A stretch of 32,485 bases of DNA from Lenisia limosa (taxonomy: Eukaryota; Breviatea): NCBI GenBank assembly GCA_001655205.1, contig LPNZ01002774.1, forward strand, positions 1 through 32,485, read 5' to 3'. A program made the translations under genes and the position numbers. Under the pieces are notes generated by a model. The model was not told the DNA's origin and searched no databases. It saw only the letters and a list, made by a program, of their open reading frames with translations. Below, piece after piece: positions 1 through 12,400 of the stretch. Every line of letters starts with the position of its first letter. Position 1 is the first letter of the stretch.

Positions 1-127
1 GGACCCCCGGGAGACCAAATTCACGGATTTTTGACGTTTGCTCAAAATTGAAAAAAAAGTGCAATTTGGCTGTGTTAGTTGCAATAAAGCCCACAATTCA
101 CAAGATGCCATGCATGATATATTTCAG

Positions 128-3100
128 ACGGCGGAAATGGTACAGTATTCCAAATGCGAAACCACAAAGAGCACGTTATGTTCGAGTCAGGAATTCAAAG
201 TAGGGCACGTTCTTTCATACACATTCTACATGAAATAATCAAAATATCTTCAGCATTATTTTCGTTTACCGGTTTAGTGCCAAATATCAGCAACATGCAG
301 GTTGTAACTGCTACTGGAAGTGACATGCCCTGGGCAGTTTTGGTCAATTCAGGTATGACTCTCCTTGAGCCCGTTGTTGACATTACAGGAAGTGAATGGT
401 TCTTCAGCAACGGATTATCAGATGTTCCACTTGAAATGACAGGATCTTCTTATCAGAAACCGGACTGCTCGTTTTTCTCCGGAGCAGCATACTGTAGGGG
501 GTATTGTGGGTGATGTTCGCACTTGTTGCCAGTTTTTTTATGACTTAACTTGATATGTTGTAGATTTAATTTCAACAAAGTAAATTCACTAATTAAACCT
601 CCTTAAAGATCTAATAAGCTCCTCATTACCAAAATAGGCTTGAACCAGTTTGTTTTCCAGTCTATTCCAACTCCGGAGTTGAATTCGATTGTAAGCAAAT
701 AGCAGAAAATGATTTTTGAAATTTTTCAATACGTGATATGTTCAAGTTGGAGCTTATTCGAAGTATACAAATTTAGCACTCAATTTTGTACAGTTGTTAC
801 CAACAATCACTAAACATGCTTTAGGCAAACATTGAGTTGGTTATTGACTACAACCCCGCTGCAGTTCTTCTCAGTTAGCTACGTGATTCCCTCTTTTTAG
901 TTCTGATTTATATGATAAGCCAGTGGACTTAGGATTGTATGTTTCATGACATCAGGTAATGGACAGTTGGTGATGCTTCCTTCCAAAGCGATTCATAACT
1001 TTGCGGCAATGGCAACGGTTGGCTCATGATCAAAATTTGACAGTAATAACATTGAATCATTGGGTGACTCCATCTCTCTAATTTTTGAAGCCTGTCAAGC
1101 TTGGAAACTATATTGAAGCGGACTCAACCTTCAAAGAAATCTCTGATATCGCTGGCGTTTTCTTTGGTAGGTAACTGAGGATGTCTCTAGATGAAATCAT
1201 CTCGAGGTACATGTACATTGTGTATAAAGATATTTAAGTCTGGATGCTGTCTAGAGGCCCTTGGGTTGGTAGTCCGTTCTAGCGTGTATCTACTGCAGTA
1301 TATATGGAAGCTATTGTTATTGCATATGTAGAAATAAATACATCACATGGTACGTGGCCAAAATGCTTGTGCTTTCATCTTTATTCTTTAGACAACCACC
1401 ATATCGCTTTTGTATCAACTGGAATGAACCAACAACGTAAGGGAGACTTTCACATTTACGTTCAATGCTGTAACCTCAAATATCATGGATATTTACCATT
1501 TGTTATTGGAAATGAATTGCCCCAAGACCCTTTAAAGAGTTTAGCGAAGCACTTGTGTCAGTCCATCACAACGTCCAATGTTGAACAATGGAATAACCAG
1601 AGAGAATTCAAGGACTATGCTTGTCGTGATGACCGTTGTAACTTCATTGGAGGTTGGAGAGACATTCGGGGTTGTTTAGGTTAGCATTATTAAATTGAAT
1701 TGAATGCTTTTTAAATAGAACGTACAAATCTCAAAACAACTTATCAATGTTCGATACCACAAATACACATATTTCAGTTGATGACACTGTGTGGACTTGC
1801 AATGCCTCTGGAGCCATGGCAAAGGTCGACTTTGGAATGACGGTCAAACGTTCTATCACGTTCAATACTTGGGAGTTTGGTTGGTGGTTGTTGGTTTTTA
1901 ATTCCCGGAACATCAAGTTGACAGCAGCGGGTTTCTTGCTGTAAGCACGTTAAAATGTTGTCACGGTGCAAAATTAACACTAATTTGCTCAGAAGATGGC
2001 CAGTCGTTCATGTACGTTGAAGGAAACGTGATTGTTGCTGTAAGTAACCAGAAAATTCGTGCCATGAAGGGACTTCAGCATCCCGTTACTTTATCATGTT
2101 TGGGGGGCTTATTTGTCATTTTGCAGAATTGTTAAATAATTCATACATATATTATATTACATTACTCTTTGGATAGCTTATATCACAGATGGTGGGGTGC
2201 TGACGCTGTTCCAAGACCATCTTGGAGATTTCCAACACACTATCAGTGTCAATGAACCTGTAACCGATTTGCTCATGGGTTCCGGATATGTTGCTATGGT
2301 AACATCCGGTTGGTGATAACGGGTGTGTAATTGGAGTGCATATTCAGTGTTGAGTTGACTTATTGACAATTTATAGGGGATTTGCCTGAAATGTCGCCTG
2401 TATTCACGTCCGTCAGCCCAACAGTAGTATTTCAAGGCGTGCCGTATATCATGACTACTCATTTCGTGGGTATTTGGGTATATCTACTGTATCACCATAC
2501 AGTTGACAGTCTTTGAGTAAATAGAACACAATTGCTAATGATTGTTATAATTATCCAAAGTTCTCCACCCAGAGCTCCCTTGAGGTTGTGATCAGCCTCT
2601 CTTAGTCGAGCCCAGCCTGTTAACTATTCATGAAATTGATTTTTTAGCCTGGGATGGTTGGCAAGGCTGTTGAGTCAGCCTATTGTGTCGGCAATCGATA
2701 TGCCAATCCAGCAACACTTACTGCAGACGGAGGTTGGATATTTTGTGCGTTCTGTCTTTTGTCACAGATGACAATTCAAATTTTGACAAATTAACCCTTT
2801 TTGATATGAAATGTCTGATTCCGTCAAAATCCGTCTTGGAGTCCCCTCACATCGAATTTGACGGCCAAATGACACAACTTCAAACTGTGGGGGAGGGGCA
2901 ACACTAGTTGAATCCCTCACACATTTCTTGGTTTCTTTCATTTTTTAGAGTACCACGGTTCTCCTTGCATTCAATTACGAGGTGTCATCAGGGCCATTGG
3001 CCATTATCAACACCCTTTTGATGAGCCAGTCTCTCAACATCATCGACCTCAGAAATCAAGTTGGTTGTGTCTTGTGAATTTGGATTATTGGCAATCATCT

Positions 3101-6100
3101 TTTTGAGCGTCTTATTCAATAAAACTGTTGATATTGGGGGTTTCGACATCATATCAATTTACTGTGTGATAGTTTTTTATGTTTCAGATGCAACTTCAGA
3201 TGCGCTACAATGATTCTGTCATGGTTGTTTGTGACCTGGTTGCAACCGAAGTACCTGGCCAGGTGAGATACTATTTGCTGGTGGCTCAACCAAGTCCCTT
3301 CACAAAGGGTCACTTTGTATCCACAAGAATTGTCTGTTTACTATTTAGGTTGCCAGCTCATGTATTTTCCCTGCAGCATACCATCATCTCAACTTCCACT
3401 CAGAGTTCAAGGTCTGATGTCAAAGCAATGCACCGTCGAAACAGAGTCCTCAATTAACCTTACAGGTGTTTGCAACAGATAAGATCATAACCTACTCGTC
3501 AAACACTTATATTCCTCTAAGGGATCCCGAAGAACTTGACTTGATCACTCAATCCGTGAGCTTGGGGTGCTGTTATCTGAAATAAATTCACAGAATACAA
3601 CTCTCAGTTGTTCTAATTCTTCAGATTCTTCTAGATGGCTCAGAGGTTGCCAAGTCCATTCTGATTCAGGGGAAATACCTGAACTTTGATGATCGTTCAA
3701 AGTAAGACTGTGAAATAATTTATGCTTGATTGTTTATTATTGGGGAGATAAAGTGAAATAACTGTTCAGATGCTTGCTTGAAAGAAAGTCAGACCCTTTC
3801 CAGAGTTTTATTCTCCCTCTCATTAGTTATTCTGAAACTGTATGGATGGTTGCAACAAGACACCACGCAACACATACGAGAACCAGTTTTACGTTTCTAG
3901 ATTGCAGCATGTCAACTTGAAACAGCGCTTGCATCAGGAGTGTACAAGGTGTCAATAAATGGCTTTGACAAAGGGGCAGAGGAGTTGCCATCCCAACTGA
4001 TTGTCAACATCGTTTCCAACATGATAGTGAGTGTTTGACTAAATCGATATTAGATGAACAAGATATGTACCACAGTTTAACTTGTTAGTTGACAACGCCA
4101 TTGCCGAGTTTTGTTTCAAGGGAACCTTTTGATCTCGAGTTATTTGTTAGTGGAATTGTGTATCAAATTGATTTGACAAGAAATTAACAATAACACTTTC
4201 AGTTTCATACTTTAGACATCTTATGAAGGTGGCAAATTAGAAGAGGTTAACTTTTGCACGATCACAATTTTGATTGAGCCGCAACCCGTTATACTGTCGG
4301 CGACTTCGGCAAGTTGCAATAAAGGAAACATCACTTTCCAAGGTGTGAAGCTTCATCTTTTCCAAGGTATTGACTACCAGGTAAGAAGGGGTGAGTTGAT
4401 AATTGTATGTTTGAAGTGATATTACCCTTTCAGATTAGTTTTATATCCAATGTTCCTTCCGTTCTGACACTTGCTAACTTGGTGAGAGGTTGCTACCTTA
4501 TTCATAAGTATACAAGGCCATCACTTAGAATAAAACAAAGTTACATTTCAGCAAACATTCCGATCCACTCCCTGTGACAGCCTTTACCCGGGGTAGGGAA
4601 GATGATATGTCAACTGTAACATTTTTGAGACATTAGTGCAAACTATGTGATTTGTTAATAACGTCAGCGCAATTACCGATGGCGAGAACTGCGTTTGTCC
4701 AGACGGACACGGTCTTGACGCCATTACCGCTTCCTGCACCAGCTGTCTCTCGGGATACTACCGCAGCGGACCAACTCTGACAGTGAGAGGCATCATTCAC
4801 GACAATTCATTTGATAGCATCATAGGAAAGTGTGAGTTTGTGTAACTTTTTGCAGCCATGTATATCGTGCCCAGGGTCGTTCTCTACGACCGCAATAAAC
4901 TCGCACTCAATTGAAGATTGTGTCTGCATTGACACCTTTGTTCAGAACAACGAGACTCGTGAGTGGAACCTATGAAAATTGGCATATTTTTGAATTAATA
5001 TCATTTCTTGTTATAGTATGCTATTTAATTCACCTATTTCAGTCGCATGCAGCTGCCCGAAAGACTACTACCTTGCCTCTAACAACCTCGAGTGTTTAAA
5101 GTGCGACCAAAATGCCAACTCTGAAGAGAATACTTCAAATGATGCATGCATTTGCCACCCTGGTAGGTTTCAAGATTTCCTTGTCTGGATTTCTATTTCA
5201 GTTTTACTTGGACAGGGTATCGCTTTTCGCTCTCTCAAAAGCAATGTGTCCAATGTGAACGCGGGTACCACAAGTCAGAGTATGGTCGAAATCAGTGTAC
5301 CAAGTGTGAAGGAGACTTAGTCACAGCAAGGTCAGTTTTTCAAAGAGGAGTTTTTAAAATATCATATAGTTACTCAGAGAGTTTTATGATTTTAGCCGAG
5401 CCTCAAAGTCTCAAGACGATTGTCAGTGTCCAACTGGCAGTACTCGTAATAGTGACGACCCCACCCTCTGTGAATGCAAGTATGAGGCCAATCTCATTCC
5501 TGTCCCTTTGATAGCCCTTAGTTGGGTACTTCAAAGAACACCTTTTTCAATACAAATTGACTCTCCAGGGAACCCGCTGTGTTTTGGGAAGGTACCTGTA
5601 TTACATGTCCAGTTGGACAGGTTTGTGAGCAAGTTGAATATACTAGTACATATGAATAACACTTTTAGGAGTGGCAAGGAGAAAAATGTTACTGTAGCAA
5701 AGGATACACGAGTGACGGCGAAGGAAATTGTATTGCTTGTGAACACGGAAGTTACAAGAACGTCACTGGTCTTGGAGTATGCTGGGACAAAAGGGTGACA
5801 TAAGTGAAAGGCAATAGTGTGGGTGAATCACAACATCATTGTGCCAATAATCCCATGAACACTCTAGGAATGCAAACTTTGCTCCGGATTCCTTCAATCT
5901 ACAGAGTCACATGCATCAACAGATATCTCTGATTGTATCTGTTCCAAACACAGCATGCCAACAGGTAGTGAGAATCACTGCGCGTGTGTAGCCGGTAATT
6001 GGGGAGGAATTTGCATCTGTATTGTCAAAGCATGACCAAGCTTATAGTCAAGGTACATGGTTCAACAGTATGTCAGCAGCATGTGAACTGTGTCCGGTGA

Positions 6101-8909
6101 ACACGTTCAGAGCCGCCAACATGGCTCCTGAGAAATGTATCACCTGCGACAGAACAACAGAATCACCCGTCTTTGGCTCACAATCATCGGAATCCTGTAA
6201 GTGTCTCGCAGACTTCTATCTTGCTGAAGTGTTTGCCCCTGACACGCCTCCAGTCTGTCAGCAGTGTCCTATTGGTTTGAGGATCATGCAGCACTACCGA
6301 AATGGCTATCTGATTTTACAGGAGCTGTATGCAATGGAGCTCTTGCAAGGCCTGAGGCTTCAGAGGGTTTTTATCATAGCGAAAGTGAGGAACACTTCCT
6401 TCGGTGTCCCAGTGGTATGCCTCATAGAACGTCATGTTCCTTACATGTTGGTGTTCTCACAAAATTCAATTACGGCTGTTTTTGTTTCTGACATGTGATT
6501 TTATTGTCAATAACCACCCCAGGGCTTGATGGATGTTAATAATCACCCCAGGGCTTGATATGGATGTTAATAACCACCCCAGGGCTTGATGGATGTCTTG
6601 GTAAGTCTAATTGTGCGGAAGGATACACGGGAGATTTGTGCAGTAGATGCGAGAGGAACTACTACAAACGTCAGTCAAAATGCCACATTTGCGATGAAAT
6701 GTCTTTATACATGCTTCCTATGGTGCTTGTTGGTATGAGGGCAATCCATAACAACTTTCACTTTTAAACGAGTAGTTATGACAATCATTTGTTCCATTAT
6801 CTATGCTGTTGGATGGAACGTGGGGCCAACAGCGACTCACTATGGTAGTCTCAGAATTCTCATTCAGTTCCTTCAGGTGTGTGGGAACACTGTGTTTGCA
6901 AGGTATTAAAATTATTTGTCGATAACGAGTTATTTTGATTGCATGGTTTTTGTCCTATACAATAAATGACGTTTTGGTGCTAAAATTATTGACGTAAATT
7001 ATTACCCAATTTTAGGTTGTTGCTGTGTACGGTGCTTTTGAGATTAACTGGCCATCCTTGGTCAGTACCCTCTTTAATCATCTCCAAGCGTTTGTTTTGG
7101 ATGTTGAGGTGAGATTTGGCAAAATTGCTTTTGGACAATTTATCTTCATATTTGACACTCACAAATATAGATTGCCAATCCAGAATGTACTTTTGGAGTT
7201 TCAATGACATTTATTGAGGTAGGGATGGCCGTTTTGGCTGTGTTAACATTTTAGAGGTACATTATGGGTGCCATGCTACTTCCAATTTCAGTTTTCATTG
7301 CCACCGTTATTTCATTGATTATTTTGGTTTTCGCCCGTTCAGAAGTAGCCAAGTGGGCAAGCGGCTACATAAAAATTATGTAAATCAAATGCGCATAAGA
7401 AGTGTATCATAAGTGTATTTCTTACACAACTAAATGCAGGGCATTACAAACAATCATGTGTCTATGCACTGTCGCTGACATTGACCAAAAAGGGACTGTA
7501 TGATCCGAACAATTCTGGTAGTCGCCACAGTGATGCATTTGGCGGGTTGTCTGTCCAGTCTGGACTATCTCAACTGCCGTCTGGCTGAAGATGGCAGATG
7601 GCTCTCTGTGTCATGTAGGGACTTTTAGCAGCTGTTGTTACTATGTAGACCCCTCACAAGAATGTTATGATCAGACCTACAATGATGGGATTCCAATATT
7701 CATTGGATTTGCATTTGTCAATGCCGCACTACCGGCACTTCTTGTTTACTGTTGGTCATTGATTTCTCCTACTTGTACTTTTTATCAAATGACTTTTATC
7801 TTCATATCTATCCATCCGAGCTATTGGGATTATTGTAACTACTCAGTCGAATAGAAGATATCGTACTTTAACCTTTCAGATTTGGTTCAAAAGAACCATG
7901 ACGTTCTTCTTGAAGAGAACTCAATAAGAAAGTGAGTCCCATTGCTGGTCTTTCTCTAACTTTTAATGAAACTTGAAGACATACTAGTGGTTCACCTTTC
8001 CCTCTCCATGACAATTGTCTAGGTATGGCTTCCTGACAGCTCGCTTTGACCCTGACCTGTGGTGGTGGGAAATGGTGTACTTCACAAGATCCCTTACTCT
8101 TGCCGTTGCGACTAAAATCTTATCGTCCAACACAATGGCACAGGTATAGTTGGAGTAATGTGTATTGGAATACGTCTGGCATCTAAAGGTTCCAGATTAT
8201 GCTGGTGTTTATTATTTTGATGGCAAGTCACGCGCTGTCATCGCACAAACAGCCTTACCTGGCTACCAGCCTCAACCGACTGGAGGCGACGTGCAATGTA
8301 GTCAACCTGTTGGTCTTGGCCATATCGCCGTCATTCGTGGCAGATGAAGTAAGCAGGGTAACAATGGCGTCTTCGAGGAAATAGTTAATAACAAGGAAAT
8401 AATGTTTATAATTTCATATAAGAGGTAGAGTCCAACAGTTTACTTCGAACACATAAAAACTATATGTAACACAAACTGTAGAGCGGTGAAGAACCCGAGG
8501 CCTCCAACAATGTTATTTTGGAAACTTTCCTTCTTCTCTGTTTCTTGACAACGCCTGTCATGACTGTCATCTCTTTCTACAATGTGGGTGCTTGGTTACA
8601 CTCATGGCAGCAGAGTCGTCACCTTGCTATTTACTTCTATCATATTGTCTCAGAATTATTGGTCAATCTCACATTCTCATTTCACATTGTAGGAAATGAG
8701 AACGGATTTAAAGGAGGAGGATCCTTACAACATGGTATGCCCAGAAGAGAAACACTTGGCAGAATGCAAAATAGAATGACATTCAAACGTCTAAAACTAC
8801 AACCATTGTCATTCTCACGACCCAGGTGATCAAGGCCCCAAACGCCGACATTGTCGTTGTTGTGGGCGAGACGGCCATGTCGTCTGCCTTGTACACTGTA
8901 GATGCCTAG
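128..8909 (+). CDS. Cys-rich multi-pass membrane receptor-like protein, 5' end uncertain
   Basis: Intron-rich gene of roughly 30 exons, probably starting upstream of the window; no start codon is assigned. The N-terminal half (exons near 128-199, 301-500, 1091-1166, 2177-2298, 2949-3059, 3188-3262, 3466-3555) is beta-strand-rich with propeller-like phrases such as ITDGGVLTLFQDH. Exons at about 3901-4480 look IPT/TIG-like. From about 4669 to 6748 come Cys-rich ephrin-receptor/TNFR-type repeats (for example CPKDYYLASNNLECLKC and GYTGDLCSRCERNYY). From 6690 to 8583 come about eight or nine hydrophobic segments with the family phrases NWPSLVSTLF, ANPECTFG and RFDPDLWWWEMVYFTRS. The stop TAG is at 8907-8909, after a short cytoplasmic tail. 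Known: proteins of this layout are common in protists and mostly uncharacterised. Inferred: a cell-surface receptor or adhesion protein. The exact exon list in the first 4.6 kb is uncertain. Confidence 0.78.
4669..6748 (+). other. Cys-rich ephrin-receptor-like repeat region of the membrane protein
   Basis: Successive exons (about 4669-4789, 4857-4961, 5042-5161, 5215-5330, 5396-5480, 5568-5620, 5669-5778, 5870-5971, 6050-6274, 6323-6413, 6582-6748) each carry paired cysteines in C-x2-C and C-x-C spacing with Gly-Tyr-Tyr or Gly-Ser turns, such as CISCPGSFSTTA, CEHGSYKN and CELCPVNTF. This is the GCC2/GCC3 or TNFR-like Cys-rich signature. The last exon runs straight into the first membrane helix (MSLYMLPMVLV). 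Confidence 0.8.
6509..6597 (+). repeat. three tandem copies of a 29-31 bp unit over a 3' splice site
   Basis: Copies lie at 6509-6537, 6538-6568 and 6569-6597. The unit core is CACCCCAGGGCTTGATGGATG; the middle copy has an extra AT and one C-to-T change. Each copy holds a CAG followed by GGCTTGAT. In the third copy this is the acceptor and first codons (GLDGCLG) of the exon ending at 6748. The two upstream copies leave decoy acceptors in the intron. Confidence 0.9.
6690..8583 (+). other. multi-pass transmembrane domain of the membrane protein
   Basis: Exons 6776-6878, 7017-7108, 7171-7213, 7255-7377, about 7492-7614, 7649-7779, about 7880-7931, 8023-8141, 8197-8349 and 8482-8583 encode alternating hydrophobic helices and short loops. 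Examples are YIMGAMLLPISVFIATVISL, ILVVATVMHLAGCL and FLLLCFLTTPVMTVI. The loop phrase NWPSLV followed by PEC is conserved in protist proteins that place such a domain after ephrin-like Cys-rich repeats. Confidence 0.75.
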
Positions 8910-9482
8910 TGTAACTTTTGTATTTTTAATATGCAAGTTTATTGTGCTTTAAAAGCATGGCCAAGATATAATTATCATCATATTTCTTATGATATATAAT
9001 AATAATTTTTATTTTCATATGCTGCATAGGTTTTTTAAAAATATTGTGATTCGTTTGAGGAAGAGTGACTTGTGTAGTAAATAACCTATTGGTGATCAAA
9101 GCACATAATTTGAATACTACGGAAGTGTGATGATTTGTTATCTGCTAATCTGCTTGTGCTTGATGGCTTGATGATTGATGTTGATAAATCAATGGGGAAA
9201 ACAGGTAAAGATTGCTCTGATTTATCGAATAATCTATTTGATCACAATATCCCCTTCATCCTACCAACATGAATGTTGGGTTGGTTGTGGGAGGGCGGAG
9301 GAGTTGTGGATTACTCCACTGATATTTTTTTTTTGTCCCAGGAGCGGCGGTAGGGGAGAGAAAGGAAATTTGATCCTCCAGATCACCATAAATACAAGTT
9401 TATTTTAAAGCTGCCCCTTTGCCTTATTCATCTCTAGTATATGTACAGCACAAAGTAGTTATTATTATCAGGTTGGGTAGAA
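8910..9482. other. intergenic region
   Basis: About 570 bases between two genes on the same strand. It is AT-rich at 8960-9010 and has no reading frame with the coding texture of the neighbours. It should hold the 3' end of the membrane-protein gene and the promoter of the KMT2A-like gene, but I see no clear TATA box or polyadenylation hexamer. Confidence 0.6.
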
Positions 9483-12400
9483 ATGTCAGACGTGGACGCA
9501 GACGTTCCAACGCCGCGCTCTTCATTGCGACAAAGGAGTCCTGACGCTGAGTTCACCTTCACTGCACCAAAGCCGAAAAAGAAACGTGCATGTTGTATTG
9601 TAGGTGCTTTTGAGGGCGTTCTTATCCTTTAGCCACAAGCCTCATCCCCTGCCACTGTCACCTCTCCCTCCCCTCCCCCTTCCATCTCAGCCGCTCTCCC
9701 CAATGCCTATTCCCCACAGACAAAAGTCAAAGTTGGCTGTGGTTGTGTCATCGGAGTAAGGGTTTTGTTGGTCTTATAAAAATGGGAGATCAGTCATGGT
9801 TGATCACCTTGCACCTTCCGTGTTCGAAAGCACCTCTTTCTTTTCATGAGAGTAGATTACTGGCGAGCCATATTACGGCCTCTACGACACTTTTGACGAA
9901 GCGCAAAAGTCTTATCCCCTCCGAAGTATCATTGTGGGTATTCTGTCGAGTCTCGTCTCTCATTTCTCTCTCTCCGGCTGCAACGTCATGACCATATAGC
10001 CGCTTGAGGACTCGGCAATCCCGGAAGACTCTTGCGCGCTCTGTCTTGCTGGTGGGCCCACAACCGTGATTCTTGCCTCTAATTGCACTCACGGTTGCAG
10101 TGGTCGATGGAGATGACTTCCTAATGTGCTGCGAGTGCTCGTTGGTCTTCCACATCACCTGCGCATATCCCGGTAAGTTTTGGCGCGCAAATCTGGTTCT
10201 GGAGGTAACATCACTACGGTCCAGAATATTATGAAGGACGATAAATCAGCCTTTTTTTGGAACGCATAAGTCTAGCCTTTTTTGGAACGCATACCTTGTG
10301 GAGGAAGGCATCTGACTTCATCACATTTTTCGATTTGATTTTTTTATTTTTATTTTTTATTATTATTATTTTTTTACCCTCAACCCGATATCGTATTTGA
10401 ATTATGCTGAAATTCCTATGAACACTTCACGATAATAACCACATAGATGCGGACTCCAGCCCTGAGCTCCCTTTGAACAGACGCACGGATTGGCGTTGTT
10501 GTGCATGTAACTTCTGCCCCAACTGCGAAGAGCGCAATGCGGTTCTCGAGGCCGACACTGTTGGGGGGTCAGTTATCTTCTTTCATGATTCTTCATTACT
10601 ATTATGATTTCTTGAACTTTCTCTGACCTCCAAGTTGATGTGCGACTGCTGTGACAGAGCCTACCACCGTGGCTGTCTAACTGAAGTTGAGAGCAGAGGT
10701 CCGCCTGGGTATCAATGCGCATTGAAGCTTTTTCTGAACTTTTTGCTCAATTGAATTGAAATTGAGCTTTCTTTGGATTCCACAAGAATGTACATATTTC
10801 CAAATGAATCTTTAAATAGCAATATTTCAGGGCTTTTTACAGAAAAGCCAATCAATTTCCCCTATTTATTAGTGACCCTCCAGATGTCCTTGAGACAGAT
10901 CGGTTTGTGTGCACATGGTGCCGATGCTGCAGCGGCTGTGGGCAGTGTACGGTCAAGTCTGGTCGGGACGGCAAGTGTTTGGATTGTTCGTCAAGCGAAT
11001 CGTCAGCATGCCCAGTGTGTCGACGGGTATGCATGATTCCGAGATTTTGGCAAAACTCTTAATTTGTGCATTCTATGATCATTTTTTGGAATTTAATGCT
11101 TTAGCTCTATAACGAGCAAACAAAAGACCCGATGATTCAATGCGAGAAATGTGACAAGTAAGTCTCATTGGTGGGATTTCGTTTCACCTTCAGATGGGTG
11201 CATATCGAGTGTGACGGGATTGCTCCGGAGCTTTACGACGTACTCAGTGACTTCCCTGATGACATGCCTGAGGAACAGTACTTCTGTCCGAGTTGTGATG
11301 GCAGACTTCCGTGTTTGTTCACTGTGGGCAATTTGATTTGGCTTCTAAGCTTCGTGTTTCTTGACTTGGGTTATTCATTTCTGATTGTTTGATTTTTGAA
11401 GGAAAAGCATCCGCGTTTCGAGTCTCTGGATCCGCTGAAGGACTACTCCAATCAGCTGAAGGTGAGATCTTAAAGACGGCTTTGTTTTTTGGGTTTGAGT
11501 CCAACAAAGGCTTAATTTCTAATTGTTTTTTCTGTTGATTACTGCTTTAGTGTCGTTCTTATAGTGTTTTTATTGATACCTTGTTGAATAATAATGATAT
11601 TTTCTTGCACTTTTTTTTTTTTTTACTTAACCCTTTTAGAAAGCACCCGCTCCGAAACTCGAATCAAGTGAGTACCCTCCCCCATTGTTGTTTGCTTCAT
11701 AGTGATGGGATTTCTCCTTCATAACCCCTAGATGTTGCATGCAGTATCAATACGGCTTTCAAGGGGCTGACTCCAACAACGGTAAGCACTGGCAAAGAGG
11801 TAGCGTATCAAAGAAGGTTTTTTTTTTAACTAATTTCACTCACAAAATTGTGACATGTTAACAATGTTTTTTTTTTTGATAATCTTTGAAAATGGTAGGC
11901 CTTTTCATTGTTGTTCTACAGCATGAGAGGCTGACCAGACAGGATTCTGTGACCGTTCACCATTGTCCGGAAGTGCCGTTCTCTGAGACCATTCGCGACC
12001 TTACCCTCCCATCTGACCAACGAGGTACGTGGGGGGCTTTGAGATGCCCTTTCCAAGAGATAGACTGGGCCCCCATATATGTGTTTCAGACACTTCGTTA
12101 ACGAGCTTTGTTTTCACCCCCCCCCTCCTCAGATTTTGAGATCAAAATGGCAATACCTGTGCCGGCTAAGAGGCCTGTCATCAAGTNNNNNNNNNNNNNN
12201 NNNNNNNNNNNNNNNNNNNNNNNNNNNNNNNNNNNNNNNNNNNNNNNNNNNNNNNNNNNNNNNNNNNNNNNNNNNNNNNNNNNNNNNNNNNNNNNNNNNN
12301 NNNNNNNNNNNNNNNNNNNNNNNNNNNNNNNNNNNNNNNNNNNNNNNNNNNNNNNNNCCCCAGGGGTGCTTTGCTTACTCCACGCAGGTCCACCCCTCTT

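Noticed and set aside
6509-6597. CRISPR-like array
   Set aside because: The repeats are directly tandem with no spacers and lie in a eukaryotic intron; the same holds for 15831-15910 and 31385-31444.
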